Assembly: GCA_012845835.1 (NCBI GenBank)
Contig: JABAKD010000019.1
Location: 15,115,420-15,179,419 of the forward strand
DNA: 64,000 nucleotides
Direction: 5' to 3'
From: Undaria pinnatifida
Taxonomy: Eukaryota; Sar; Phaeophyceae; Laminariales; Alariaceae
Position 1 is the stretch's first letter. Every line of letters begins with the position of its first letter. The translations under genes were made by a program, and so were the position numbers. Positions 14,301-26,300 of the stretch are shown here, piece by piece. The notes below the pieces were generated by a model. It was not told the origin of the DNA. It saw nothing but the letters and a program-made list of their open reading frames with translations, and did not search any database.

Positions 14301-17300
14301 CACCTCGGGAGGATATAGGGTCCCATCCCCGGTCCAGAGGTCGTCCCACATATCTAAAACTGCCATCAACCGGGGAAAAAAAACTGAGCTTTCTCGGGTC
14401 GACACCACCCTGTACGGTGAGAAAACCCCATTCCCGTTGGCTAATCGCTGATTAGTTCGAGCTGCACAGCGCTGTCCTAGGCGGATAGAGGCCCATCAAC
14501 GGGGGGCATTTCCGTCGCACACAGGGTAGATAGGGTCCCATCCCCGATTCATGAATCCCCCGAATCTCTAGAGGTCCAAAAACGCGGGAGCAATAACGAT
14601 GACCTCCCGTGTCGACACCACTCCGCACGACGTGGAACCCCAGTCATATTCGCTTGCCGCTGATTGGCTGGGGCTTGGACATAATGGCAACGCCATCCTG
14701 GGAGAATATAGAGTCCTGTGCCCGTTTCAGAAATCCTGACGAACCGGGGACGATAACCGATTCATCCTGCGGGTCGACACAGCCCCGCACGATGGTGCGA
14801 CAACCATATATTTTCACATTGGCTTATCGTTGAGTGGCTGTGTAGCTCGTGGAGCCAGGGAAACCCGGGGAGGAGGTAGACCAGCAAACGGGCGGGGGGC
14901 GTTTCGACGCACCCGGTGAGGATGAGGCCCCATCGCTGTTCCATAACTCCTTCCATACCCCGTCAACTCCAACGAATCAGGGACGAAAACCGACTTCTGA
15001 AAACCGACTTCTCCCAGGTCGACACCACACCGCACGGTGTGGAAACATTAGCTAGCTGAGGTTCGTATACGACGCCAGCACCACAGAACAGGGTCCAACC
15101 CTGGTTTAGAAATCCATCAAAGTATTTTCAACTAGTAAAAACTGGGGCGACTCGCGCTACTGCTGAATTTTAATTCGTATACCCCAACCGCGCGGTAAAC
15201 GCGCTACTGCTGAATTTTTATTCGTATACCCTAACCCCGCGGTATGCGGACATTTCATTTGACCCCCTGCCTCGATACCACCCCGCACAGTGCAACCCAA
15301 CCTTTGATTGATCGGCTCGGCCGAGGTTCGTCGATAGAGGAAACCACCACTCACTTAGACGTTAAGCAAGTTCAATGACTATCATCTCATACTGGCCTGT
15401 GATTAGATAAGTTGTACACGAACCAATTGCATAATGTACAGCAGTCGGTCCAGATCGAGTCGATCGGTACAACTTGCTTGGGTATCGTATTATCACAGCA
15501 GCCGTAATACACTTCACTTCTTTTGTTTCTCCCCTCCCATATATGTTGTGATGCTCGCACCACTCTCGCCCTCCCAGTTGTATAATTCAGATCCGGGGTC
15601 ATATAGCGGACTCCCCTCCCCCATCCCCACTACGGTACATGTACTCACTATTTTCGCGAGAAGAATTCAGCGATTTCTTCCCTCGACGATTCGCGTCGAA
15701 TTGTACCTACCCACGTTGCTGACGATTTCAGCAGTTGGTTATCCTTTTTTTCTCATTTATTTCAGCAAATACCTTAAGTGAACAAAGCTCACAACGCGGT
15801 GGTTGTTTGACTCAAGGACCAACGCTATTAATAGTATTAATCGTGTAACCCCACTAGACCACCGGGGAGACCGGCCGTGTATCACTCACTGCCCCGGTGG
15901 AGTATCAGGTTGTCCTCGAGTCTGGTATAGACCAGTTTCGTGAGTTCGAATACCCCCGAGTGAGTACTCGTATCAATTTTCGTGCGACTTTTTCTTCGCA
16001 CTAAGGGACTTTCGGAAAGCGCGAGAGCGTGAGTTAGCAACACTCGATGAAAAATCGATGATCAGAGGGTGCTGAATGTTATGCGTAAAAAAAAGGAAGG
16101 CAATAACCGTGGTGGGGGGAAGGGACGACACCTGTGATCACGGCTTGTCCAGAAGCTGGAAAGTAGAAGTGTGCCAAAAAGTAAAAAAAAACTCACTGAA
16201 AGAGGCGATCAATTAGCAGTCAGCAGCAAGGAGCACGTCAAGTGCTAAGCAACACAATTTTTTTTGTCAGTTATGTACCAACACGACAGCTTGCACTTGC
16301 CCGGCAAACGACTACAGCAACGGAGTCAGGGACCGCAGCAACAACAAAGCACACCGCCTGTATTTCTCCAAAGAGTCTTCTCGGGGGGAAAACACACCAG
16401 AAAATCAATGCGATACAGGGACGAATGCATGCCATTCACTGGTTTCTTCCGTGAATACTGTCTACTTACTACAGCCTTCGCGTGGCGCAGCTTAGCAACA
16501 AGAAGAACCATTACTTTTCCCCTTGTATTTTGTGTCGAAAATGTATTCCCTGTTTTTTGGTAAACCCTCCCCCCATGCCATAAAATAAGCATGTCGTGTG
16601 TGATAGAGCATTGCTGCGTGGGGTCTTACTCGCACGTACCTATATTACTTGCACGAGAGTACACATCATGTCAATTTGCCCGAACCTGTATAATACCACC
16701 ATCGATGCCCCGGGGATGCAGCCACTCGCAATGCCGCCATGTGGCTTTTTCTGGGGCTGTCATCGTAACCACTACTACCTCCTCCTCGTTTTAGCCATGC
16801 GTCCGCTTGCCACGTCTATATCCATGTATGTACGTGTACCTACCGAAATTCAATAAATAAATACATTACTATGATACCTACCGCAGTACCATGGGGATTT
16901 GTTTTACAGTAAATAATAATTGTTTTAGGACAAAATATGACGCCAATTTGGCAATAATGCCTTGCCAAGTTTTATTTAGTAATACCTGCCTACATCATGA
17001 TCCGAAGAATAACTGGAGAGTACCGTTATAATTGTTCTTTTGGCGCGCTTCTCGCTTGTCTCGCTCAGCATCCATCCGCGTTCACGACGAGGTGCTGAAC
17101 GGATTGACCAGCAACAACAACAACAACAGTCAGTAGCCATCGCAATTCTTGCAATCACACAACAAAGCGTTCGACACACCACTACCTTGATAATCACACC
17201 TACCTTTAGAAGTGCATCCACGTTTCGTTTGTGGGAAAAAATATACATGCAATTAGTGCGGGATATTTATTATGCAGTCCTGCAAGATGGAGCGTTGATC

Positions 17301-20300
17301 GTGGATCAATATGTATTGAACGACTCTTTGGAGGGGCGACGACAAAGACTGACAAAACGTTGGTTCTCGTACTGCAAATTTTAAAGACGACCACTCCGTT
17401 CGATGTGTATACTTTCGATTTTTTCATGATCTGGTTTGTTTCGTTGTGTTCTCGTACCTGGTACACGCTAGCTTTTCACTTGCTCTATACCTTGATTAAT
17501 TGCGATTGTTTGGTTTACGCTGTCTCACAGTCTGTGACCACATAATAATATGTTGTATCTCTCTAGAATGAAGAATCGGTACGGACACTGGGTGTAACGG
17601 TGTCACTGGGTAGGGAACGACCCCCCTCGAAAACAACGAACGCTCGAACAAAGGTGTTTAAACGTCAAATCTGATGTCAAAAAGCAACGACATAGCAGTC
17701 GTACTGCAATAGGCCGAACGCTTCGAGGTGTGACATTGAAAAAACTGTGGTGGGGACGAAATAAGAAGCCAAAATTTGGCAATGAAGCCAGCTTGGGAAT
17801 ACATGTTTTCCCAAATGTTTTTTTCGTTCAAGCTCTGCATATGCCAAGCTTCAAGAAAATCCCGGGCGTATACGGCCAAAAATACTAAATTTTGCGCACT
17901 TTTCGCTTGTCTCGCTCAGCCCACAAACCCGATCCCGACCAGGTGCGGAACGGATACGGCAGGGCGAGGGGCGTTTGAGCTGCCCCCCGAGAACGTGTTT
18001 CATTCGTTCAAGCCCTGCAGACGTCAAGCAAAACAAACAAACGCTCAGCCTTGCAGGCGTCAAGCAAAACAAACACTCGAGAGTATGCCACCACAAAATT
18101 CAAAACATTAGCAACTACCGTTTGGAAATGATGCCAATTGAAAAAATCATCCAGGCGCTGCATGCGTTAAGATACAACTAAAACCTCAGGAATTCCTCCT
18201 TGACATGCGATCTTTTTGCAACTTTTCGCTTGTCTCGCTCGGCATCCGTCCCCCTTCATGTCGGGGTGCGCAACAGATACCGCAGGGCGAGGGGCGATTG
18301 AGTCGCCCCCCGAAGACGGCGCTCAAACGAAGCGATTTGACCGAGAATTCTAGTTCCGAGAATCGCATACTAAGGCCGAGACGAAACAAACTCCTGACCG
18401 AATACCCGAAAAAAAGAATGAATATATTTATAGAGAATGATTGTTTTTTAGGGGACAGGAATTTGGTCAGGAGTTATTTTCGTCTCGGCCTCAGTATAGG
18501 ATTCTCGGAACCTGAATTTCTCGGTTAAATCGCTTCGTTCGAGCACCGTCTTCGGGGGGGCGCTCCAACCCATCCCGCCCTGCCCTATCCGTTCTGCACC
18601 TTGACACGAACGCGGATAGCCGATGAGCGAGACAAGCGAAAAGTTGCTGAAATGTTGTATTTTGAGGTGATCTCGAGGCTTCGGTTGTATGTTGACGTCT
18701 GCAGCGTCTGCAGAGCGTGATGATTTCCGAATTTGGATCATTTCCATACAGTAGTTGCCAAAGTTTGAATTGTGCGGTGGTATACTCTCGAGCTGCTTGT
18801 TTTGCTTGATTGGTGTTTGCATGGCTTGAGTGTTTGTTTTGCTTGAGGTCAGCAAGGCTTGAACAAATATAACACGGGAAAGTTCGAGCAGTAAAGAATG
18901 CGATGCAAGAACATTCAAAGGTAGACAAACATGCTACGTCCACAAGAACGCATGGTTTTATACTAGTATCATATAACTCTTATTCATCTATTTTTGTTGC
19001 GTTTGGTGCTGTTGAAGTGTTTCTCATTTTGAGCGTGCTTGGCATGCACGCCAACCTGATATAGGCCCAAAATCGTTTTTGTGCGCGATCTATTATGCGA
19101 GGAACTCCTACAGAGCTTGAACGAATAAGACATTTTGAGCGTGCTTGGTCTGCGTATAGGCTCAAAATCGTTTGCTTGCGCGATCTATTATGCAAGGAAC
19201 TTCTGCATAGATTGAACGAATAAACCATTTTGAGCGTGCTTGGTCTGCACGTTAACCTGGTATAGGCTCAAAATTGTTTGTGTGCGCGATCTATTACGCA
19301 AATAACGTCTGCAGAGTTTGAACGAATAAAACATGGGAAAAAGATTTTTCAAATGGAATTTGAAATGACCAAAATCAAAATTAACATAATTTGCAAACTC
19401 CTCTGCCAGGCAACCTGATATAGGCTCAAAACCTTTTTTTTTGCGCGACGTATGATTCAGATAACTAGCAAAATCACGACCGCATAAATATTTGCGAGCT
19501 TAGTTAGGCTTTGACCAAATAGGGCAATGGTTTTTGCGTGACCTCTCATGCAAGTGTCTAGCCAAATTGCGTTTGTTTTGCTTGGCGTCTGTAGGGCTTG
19601 AGCTAATAAAACACGGGAAGTTGGGAGTTGTGAAGAATGCGACGCAAGAAGAATAAAAAGGCCGCAAGACGAACAAGATACGTCTACAATAACGCGTGTT
19701 ATACCAGTAGTAGATCCCTCTGATTCGTTTTTTTTTATTGCGTTTGGTGCTGTTGAAGAAGTGTTTCTCCTTTTGAGCGTGCTTAGTCTGCACGTCAACC
19801 TGTCATGGGCCGAAAATTGTTTTTTTGTGCGACCTATTATGCAAATAACGCCTGCAGAGCTTGGACCAATAAAACATTGAAATAATGTTTTTTATACTCT
19901 CATTTTATATGGCATCATTTCGAAATTGACATCGTTTGCAACCTCCACTCCCAGGCAACCTGATGTAGGCTCAAATCGTCGTTTTATATTCCCCATCTAC
20001 CAGATAGCAACAGGTAGCAGCACCATGATAGCATTCGAGGAATTTAATGACGAAGGCAGCGACACCGTGTCTCCCGCCTAGAATACCGTCAGCAAGTCTC
20101 TCCACGATCAGAGTATACACACACAGACAGTCGGTCTGCGAGCCTCGGATCTAGATAGTATCATGCATGGTGTAGCAGATGCGGGCTCACTGCGCGCGTC
20201 TCAGTGGCTACGTAGAGAATATGCCGCAAACATGACCACTCCTTTGCTGGCCCTGGATGCTGGGTTGAGTCAAAACATCTAGAAAAACACTCGAAACGCG

Positions 20301-23300
20301 TCTCTTGGTGGCCAGACCAGAGGGTCAGTCTGCGTGGGCTCCGAATCGAATTCACACGAAAACAGCAGAAGAAACTAGTCCACTGTTAGTCCATACCGAT
20401 CTCTTGGCATTACTTTACATTCTACACGCGTAGACTATGTGTTGAGAGTGTGGTAATGGTGTTGAATTGAAGAATTTGAAGTGCTGCCCTGCCCTACCCG
20501 GAGCATGGGTGCCGGCAAATGCCGGCACCCATGCAGAGCCTTTGATACAGATTTTTTTTTTCTTTCATGGGACAGGCATTTGGTCAGGAGATTGTTTCGT
20601 CTCGGCCTCAGTATGAGATTCTCGGAACTGGAATTTCTCGGTCAATCGCTTCGTTTGAGCGCCGTCTTCGGGGGACGCTCTAACGCCTCTCGCCCTGCCT
20701 TATCCATTCTGCACCTCGACGTCAACGCGGATAGACGCTGAGCGAGACAAACGAGAAGTTGCGAAAATGTTGTATTTTGATGAGGTAATTTCGAGGCTGC
20801 GGTTGTATGTTGACGTCCGCAGTGTGATGATCTCCAAATGTTGCATCATTTCCAAACGGTAGTTGCTAAAGTTTCGCATTTGTCGGTGGTACACTCTTGA
20901 GCGTTTGTTTTGCTTGATTGACGTCCACATTGTTTGGAACAAATAAAACACGGGAAAATTGTGAAGAATGCGATGCAAGACCACTGGAAAGACTGCAAGA
21001 CAAATAAGATATGTCCACAAGAACGCGTGTTATACCAGTAGTAGTAGATCGCTCTAACTCGTCTGTTTATGTTGCGTTTGGTGCTGTTGAAGTGTTTCTC
21101 ATTTTGAGCGTGCTTGGTATGCACGTCAACCTGATACAGGTCCAAAATCGGTCTTTTGCGCGATCTGTTATGCAGATAACATCTGTAGAGCTTGAACAAA
21201 TGAAACATCGTAAATAATTTTTAAAAATACATACTATAGTTTTTCCATGTACTTTTTCGAACGCACACTGGTGAGGGTCCTTCCAACGCACACTGTGTCG
21301 GGCCCGGGGGGGGGGGTTCGGGGGGGGGCGCGTCGCCCCCCCCCGACACTGCTACTAGCATCCAAGCACCGTTCGGCTGCCCTGCCAACCCAGTGCTGGT
21401 GGTGCATTTTGGGACACACACACGAACACCAACACACTCTGCACTGCTAGTAGTAGCATACAAGCACCCTTCGGCTGGCCTGCCAACCCAGCGCTGGTGG
21501 TGCATTTTGGGACACACACACGAACACCAACACACTCTACACTGCTAGTAGTAGCATACAACCACCCTTCGGCTGGCCTGCCAACCCAGCGCTGGTGGTG
21601 CATGCGCTTGAACGTTTGCGCCTCTGCTGTTCGATCCTGCTACATCACGATGCGGGACAACAAAAAAAAAAACAACACAACACACAAACATTTCACTTCG
21701 TTGTGCCCTGGGCTGCGGACAAAAAAATCCCTTCCCAAAAACCCCTCCTCGTCCTTACAAAACCATAAAATTCAAACGGCTGCGATTCAAATCAAACGGC
21801 GTGACGAACTACACCCTCGCACGCAAACAACCACCTCGTGGGTGCATTTTGGGACACACACACAAACACCAACACACTCTACACTGCTAGTAGTAGCATA
21901 CAACCACCCTTCGGCTGGCCTGCCAACCCAGCGCTGGTGGTGCATGCGCTTGAACGTTTGCGCCTCTGCTGTTCGATCCTGCTACATCACGATGCGGGAC
22001 AACAAAAAAAACAACAACACAACACACAAACATTTCACTTCGTTGTGCCCTGGGCTGCGGACAAAAAAATCCCTTCCCAAAAAACCCTCCTCGTCCTTAC
22101 AAAACCATAAAATTCAAACGGCTGCGATTCAAATCAAACGGCGTGACGAACTACACCCTCGCACGCAAACAACCACCTCGTGGGTGCATTTTGGGACACA
22201 CACACGAACACCAACACACTCTACACTGCTAGTAGTAGCATACAAGCACCCTTCGGCTGGCCTGCCAACCCAGCGCTGGTGGTCTCCGGAGCGTGCTGTG
22301 GGTGTCTGCTATGAGCCCCTTCGCTCGTTCTACGCTCCTCTGCGGCTGCGTGTTCTTCGCCCTCTTCAAACGTCACGGCGTACCACCACCTGGCGCTGCG
22401 TTTGAATCTCTGCACAACATGCAGCGGAACGTCCTTACAGCAGAGCGGTATCTTGACGACTGGGGAGACCAACTGTTCCAATACACATTTGCAGGGCTCT
22501 CTCTGCCTCATCGCTTGGAGTTCGTCCTACATCCTTCCGCCTTGCGAGGGCAACAACAATCCATTCAGCAATTGCACTGCCCGAATGGCCTCGTTCTACA
22601 GCGCCGGAACACTCGCACTGTTCCGTGCAGGGGGGATGGCAACTGCGGCTGGCACTCTCTGCTCAACGGGAACTGCACCTTCTTGGGACAGGTATGTACA
22701 CGGCATTGCTTATACGCTACGCACTCAGCATGGTCACAGCTGTGTTTGTATGTACAGCGGCGTGCACACCGCTCTCGCCGCGTGTGTAGAGTACGTACAT
22801 GTGTAGCGCAGCAGTACTCCCGTGTGTTTGCGTTTGTAGCATACCCGTACGTCTTCGAACCTGCTAAAGTCTACTACCTCACCTTCCACCAGCGTTCCTG
22901 CGGTGCAAATGCGTTCCGTCACCTGTGTATCCATCATCTCCTATGTATGTAGGCGTCTCCAGCTACGTGTGTGCGTCCTGTGCTTGCGTTTGTAGCGTAC
23001 GCGTGCGTGTTCGAAACCGTTCGAACCCGCCATACTACCTCACCTTCCACCGGCGTTCCTGGGGTGCAAATCCCTTCCGTCGCCTGTTTATGCGTCATGT
23101 CCTATGTGTGTAGGCGTCTCCAGCTACGTCTGGGCGTCCTGTAACAATGGTTCTTGTCTTTCAGCACGTTACATCCTACACCTGCGTACAACGTAACCCA
23201 TGCGCACATTGTCCTCACACCATGCGGCCTTGCCCGCCGAATTCTGCTGTTACCTTTACAGGGGACTAAATACGAGCATCCTCTCGGCGACATTCTCCGC

Positions 23301-26300
23301 CTCAAAAATGAAATCGCCAACTTCATCGTGCTTCACGTGACCGCCGTTCTGCAGGGGAGTTGCCGTCAGCGGAGCGTACATAGTGAAACAGTGGCCGCTC
23401 ATGGTCGCCGCTTGTATGACCATACATAGGGTACAGGGTGTTGGGTTCGAGCGGGTTGCCGTGTGGATTCCGAGTAGAGGATTCTTCGCCCAGGGCCAGG
23501 GGTACACCGCTGTATCTAGGGGTAAAACTCTTGGGGGCCTATTCATAGTCTTGCCGAGTGCTGTATTGCGCGACAGAGGCGCCGCCCGCGATTTCATGAA
23601 GGACGCCTTCCACCCCCCAATGGACGCCATCAACGCGCTCGCGGAACTGCGCCGAAAAGCGCCAGCGACAGTAACCATCGACACGCGGGGGAGAAGAGTG
23701 GCGTACGCCACCCTATGGGACGCACGGGAAGCGTATGACGCCCCCGACGGTTGGAGAGGGCTTTGGCCTCGGGACGTTCACAGTAGTGGCCATGGATTGC
23801 AGGGGGTCTACAACGTAAACTAAGTTTGGTCAAGCGAACCACGTCTGTAGCGATGGACATTCCACCAGTCAAGTGTGACAAAACATTCCGCCACTCCCGC
23901 CCATCGTCAAGTGACTTCTCGCGCGGTCAAATGTGATAAAACATTCCGCCACTTCCGACGATCGCCAAGTGCCTTCTCGCGCAGCGAGTCACCAGTCATG
24001 TGTGACAAAAAACTTCTCCTCTTTACACCAAAAAGCACTTGACGAAACATGTATTGTTTCAACCGGAATTTGGAATGTGAAATTTCCAAATTGGCATTAA
24101 TTGCAAACTCCTCTCCCAGGCAATCTGATAAAAGCTCAAAAACGTTTTTTTCGCGCGAAGTATGATGCAAATATTTAGTCCAATCGCGACCGCGTAAATA
24201 ATTGCGAGCTAGTTAAGCTTTGACCAAGTAGGCCAACGTTTTTCGCGCGACCTATAATGCAAGTATCTAGATAAATTGCGTTTGTTTTGCTTAACGTCTG
24301 CAGGGCTTGAACGAACAAGCACGGGAAATTGAGAGTCGTGAAGAATGCGATGCAAGAAGATTAGAAAGGCTGCAAGACGAACAAGATACGTTCACAAGAA
24401 CGCGTAGACTATGTGTTGTGTGGTAACGGTACCAAATCGAACAAGTTGTAAGTGTTACCCTACCCTACCCATGCGGAGCCCTTGTATTTTGTGTATAAAT
24501 TGAAAAGCGTTGGCTGTGAGTATAACTGATTGAATGGTTGAAACTCAACTTTGCAAACTGCGTGGTACATCAATATTTCGCTAATACAACACTCATAAAT
24601 ATTGCATGGTCTGTTGTATTTTGAATCATCAGTATGAGAGTTACATACCAGGTATAAGTTTCGTGCCGGTTCGGAATTCCGGACTATAATTGGGTACCTA
24701 ATAGCACCTGGCTGCGGTTCTTGATGGTAGACTGATGTGAGCTCTCGCTTACTAGCTCACTCTTCTCGGAGGTATCACGCATGAGTTCTCTTTTCGACTT
24801 GCAACCTACGTAGCTTGAAGCTAACGAACATGATCGGCCACACCAAACACAGGTGGTTGAAGGATGTTGTGGTTGTGCTGCGTTAACCCGCAACATTCGC
24901 TGATAAACAAAAAAAACGGTTGTTATCTCCTCAGTCAGTTATGATTGTTTTGCATAGAAGTATAAGCGTAATTTTATTCAGCTTGAAAACACCGACGAGA
25001 GGGCCGGCGGGTCACCAATAAAGTTGGCGCTCGCCGTTCTGGAGGGTAATGGCTCGACAACAACCCGTGCATGTCAAAAATCCAGCTTGACGCTTTGATT
25101 CTGAACATACTTCAGCTGCGTGCCCTCGGGTTTAGTTTCCGCCGCCCTCCTCCCGTGGGACGACTCTTGTCTTGCCTTGCCTTGCCTTGCCTTGCCTTGC
25201 CTCGCGTGAGGGGTATATATGCTTGGCACTCCTCACTTTGATCCAGGGAGTTTTTCATGTGCGGGCATTCTGTTTAAAGCTTTTCATTGGGGCCATATCG
25301 ACTCAACGTGTGTTTGTTGTCTGTCTCCATGTCGCGGGAGCCTGCCTCACACGTTGGTTCAAGTTGATATAAATGTTTCTCTTTTTTCTTGATGTGCTTA
25401 TCGCTATTGTCCTTCCCTCTGTCCCATACCATTAGCATGCAATCCCCGTGTCGTATGCGGTGTACACACTCTGTGTCGAAACACCTCACTGATGAGAATA
25501 TACATGCATGTATATCGGAAATCAATTGGTGGAGCAAGGGCAGCATAAGGAATGCAGCAGCCATAAGCCGGAAGAGGGCCCAGAAGAGAGCGAGAGTTTT
25601 TGCACAACTAAAATTTTCCGTTATTGTGGGCTCCCCTCGTTTTTTCTTTTTTTTTTAGCAATGTTTACGACTGATCAGCGTTGAATCTTACACTGTATGG
25701 TGCCGGATGGCAAACATAGTACACTCCTACGCATCAACGCATCCCCTATGTTTGTGCAGCTTAGGGTTAGGTTACTCCTACGCATCTCGTTTGTGCAGCT
25801 ATATCGGGGTTTTATGTTTCATTCCACACTACAGCAGTAGTAGTGAGACCTTCTAACCCTAATATCAACTCCATCCCCAACCCGACTGAATAAACTGGTG
25901 TGTACGTGTATTCGTTCTTGTCTCGTACCAGGTACACAGTGTGCGTCGACCAGAAACGTGGAATGCCCGGTGAGCGGTAGAGGTTAGGGTTAGGGTTAGG
26001 GTTAGAGGTGACGTCATATCAGTGCTGCGGTAGGTGTAGCACCTTACGGCCTAACCCTTTCCGGTCAACGGTGCTACTCAACTCACTATCTACCCGTGGT
26101 CGTCGCATGTTCTATTTTAGCCTCTCATTCGATGAACTCCTACGTAGGCCATGGGAGTTTTCATCGAGATTCACTTTCATACTTGTCACCCTCCGTTTCC
26201 CGGTTTGGTATGAATCTCGGTTCAATGGGTAGGATGGTACAGCTCTATCTTAGCACGTGTCGTCCAACCTTAAGCTGTGCTTCGTATAAATAATGTGTCG

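Larger units (their letters stand above)
17030..21230. repeat. Dense direct and inverted repeat family
   Basis: A module CTTTTCGCTTGTCTCGCTC(A/G)GC occurs near 17044, 17900 and 18220, and inverted near 18620 and 20740. A block of about 600 bp at 18467-19080 is repeated directly at 20575-21150. A module with TTTTGAGCGTGCTTGG, then AACCTG(A/G)TA(T/C)AGG, then GCGCGATCTATTA recurs near 19030, 19133, 19230, 19780 and 21107. A block at about 19340-19690 recurs at 24050-24395, beyond the OTU/PIF1 unit. No long open frame with a transposase motif is present, so this looks like non-autonomous elements nested in each other. Confidence 0.65.

Noticed and set aside
15885-15964. Functional tRNA gene
   Set aside because: Good pol III boxes and an end stem, but no convincing anticodon arm or T stem; better explained as a SINE head.
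21497-22405. 302-codon frame as a confident gene
   Set aside because: It is explained by a 342-bp tandem repeat whose length is a multiple of three; there is no recognisable domain, so it was listed as a repeat only.
24600-24705. Acceptor-like CAG|GTGCT followed by (G)AIRYP as another repeat exon
   Set aside because: After the first three residues the sequence lacks the beta strand, Gly turn and Asn-Ser-Ala, and no GGAG|GTGAG donor follows at the right distance.
25984-26007. Telomere or chromosome end
   Set aside because: Only about four units, with ordinary sequence and exons of one gene on both sides.
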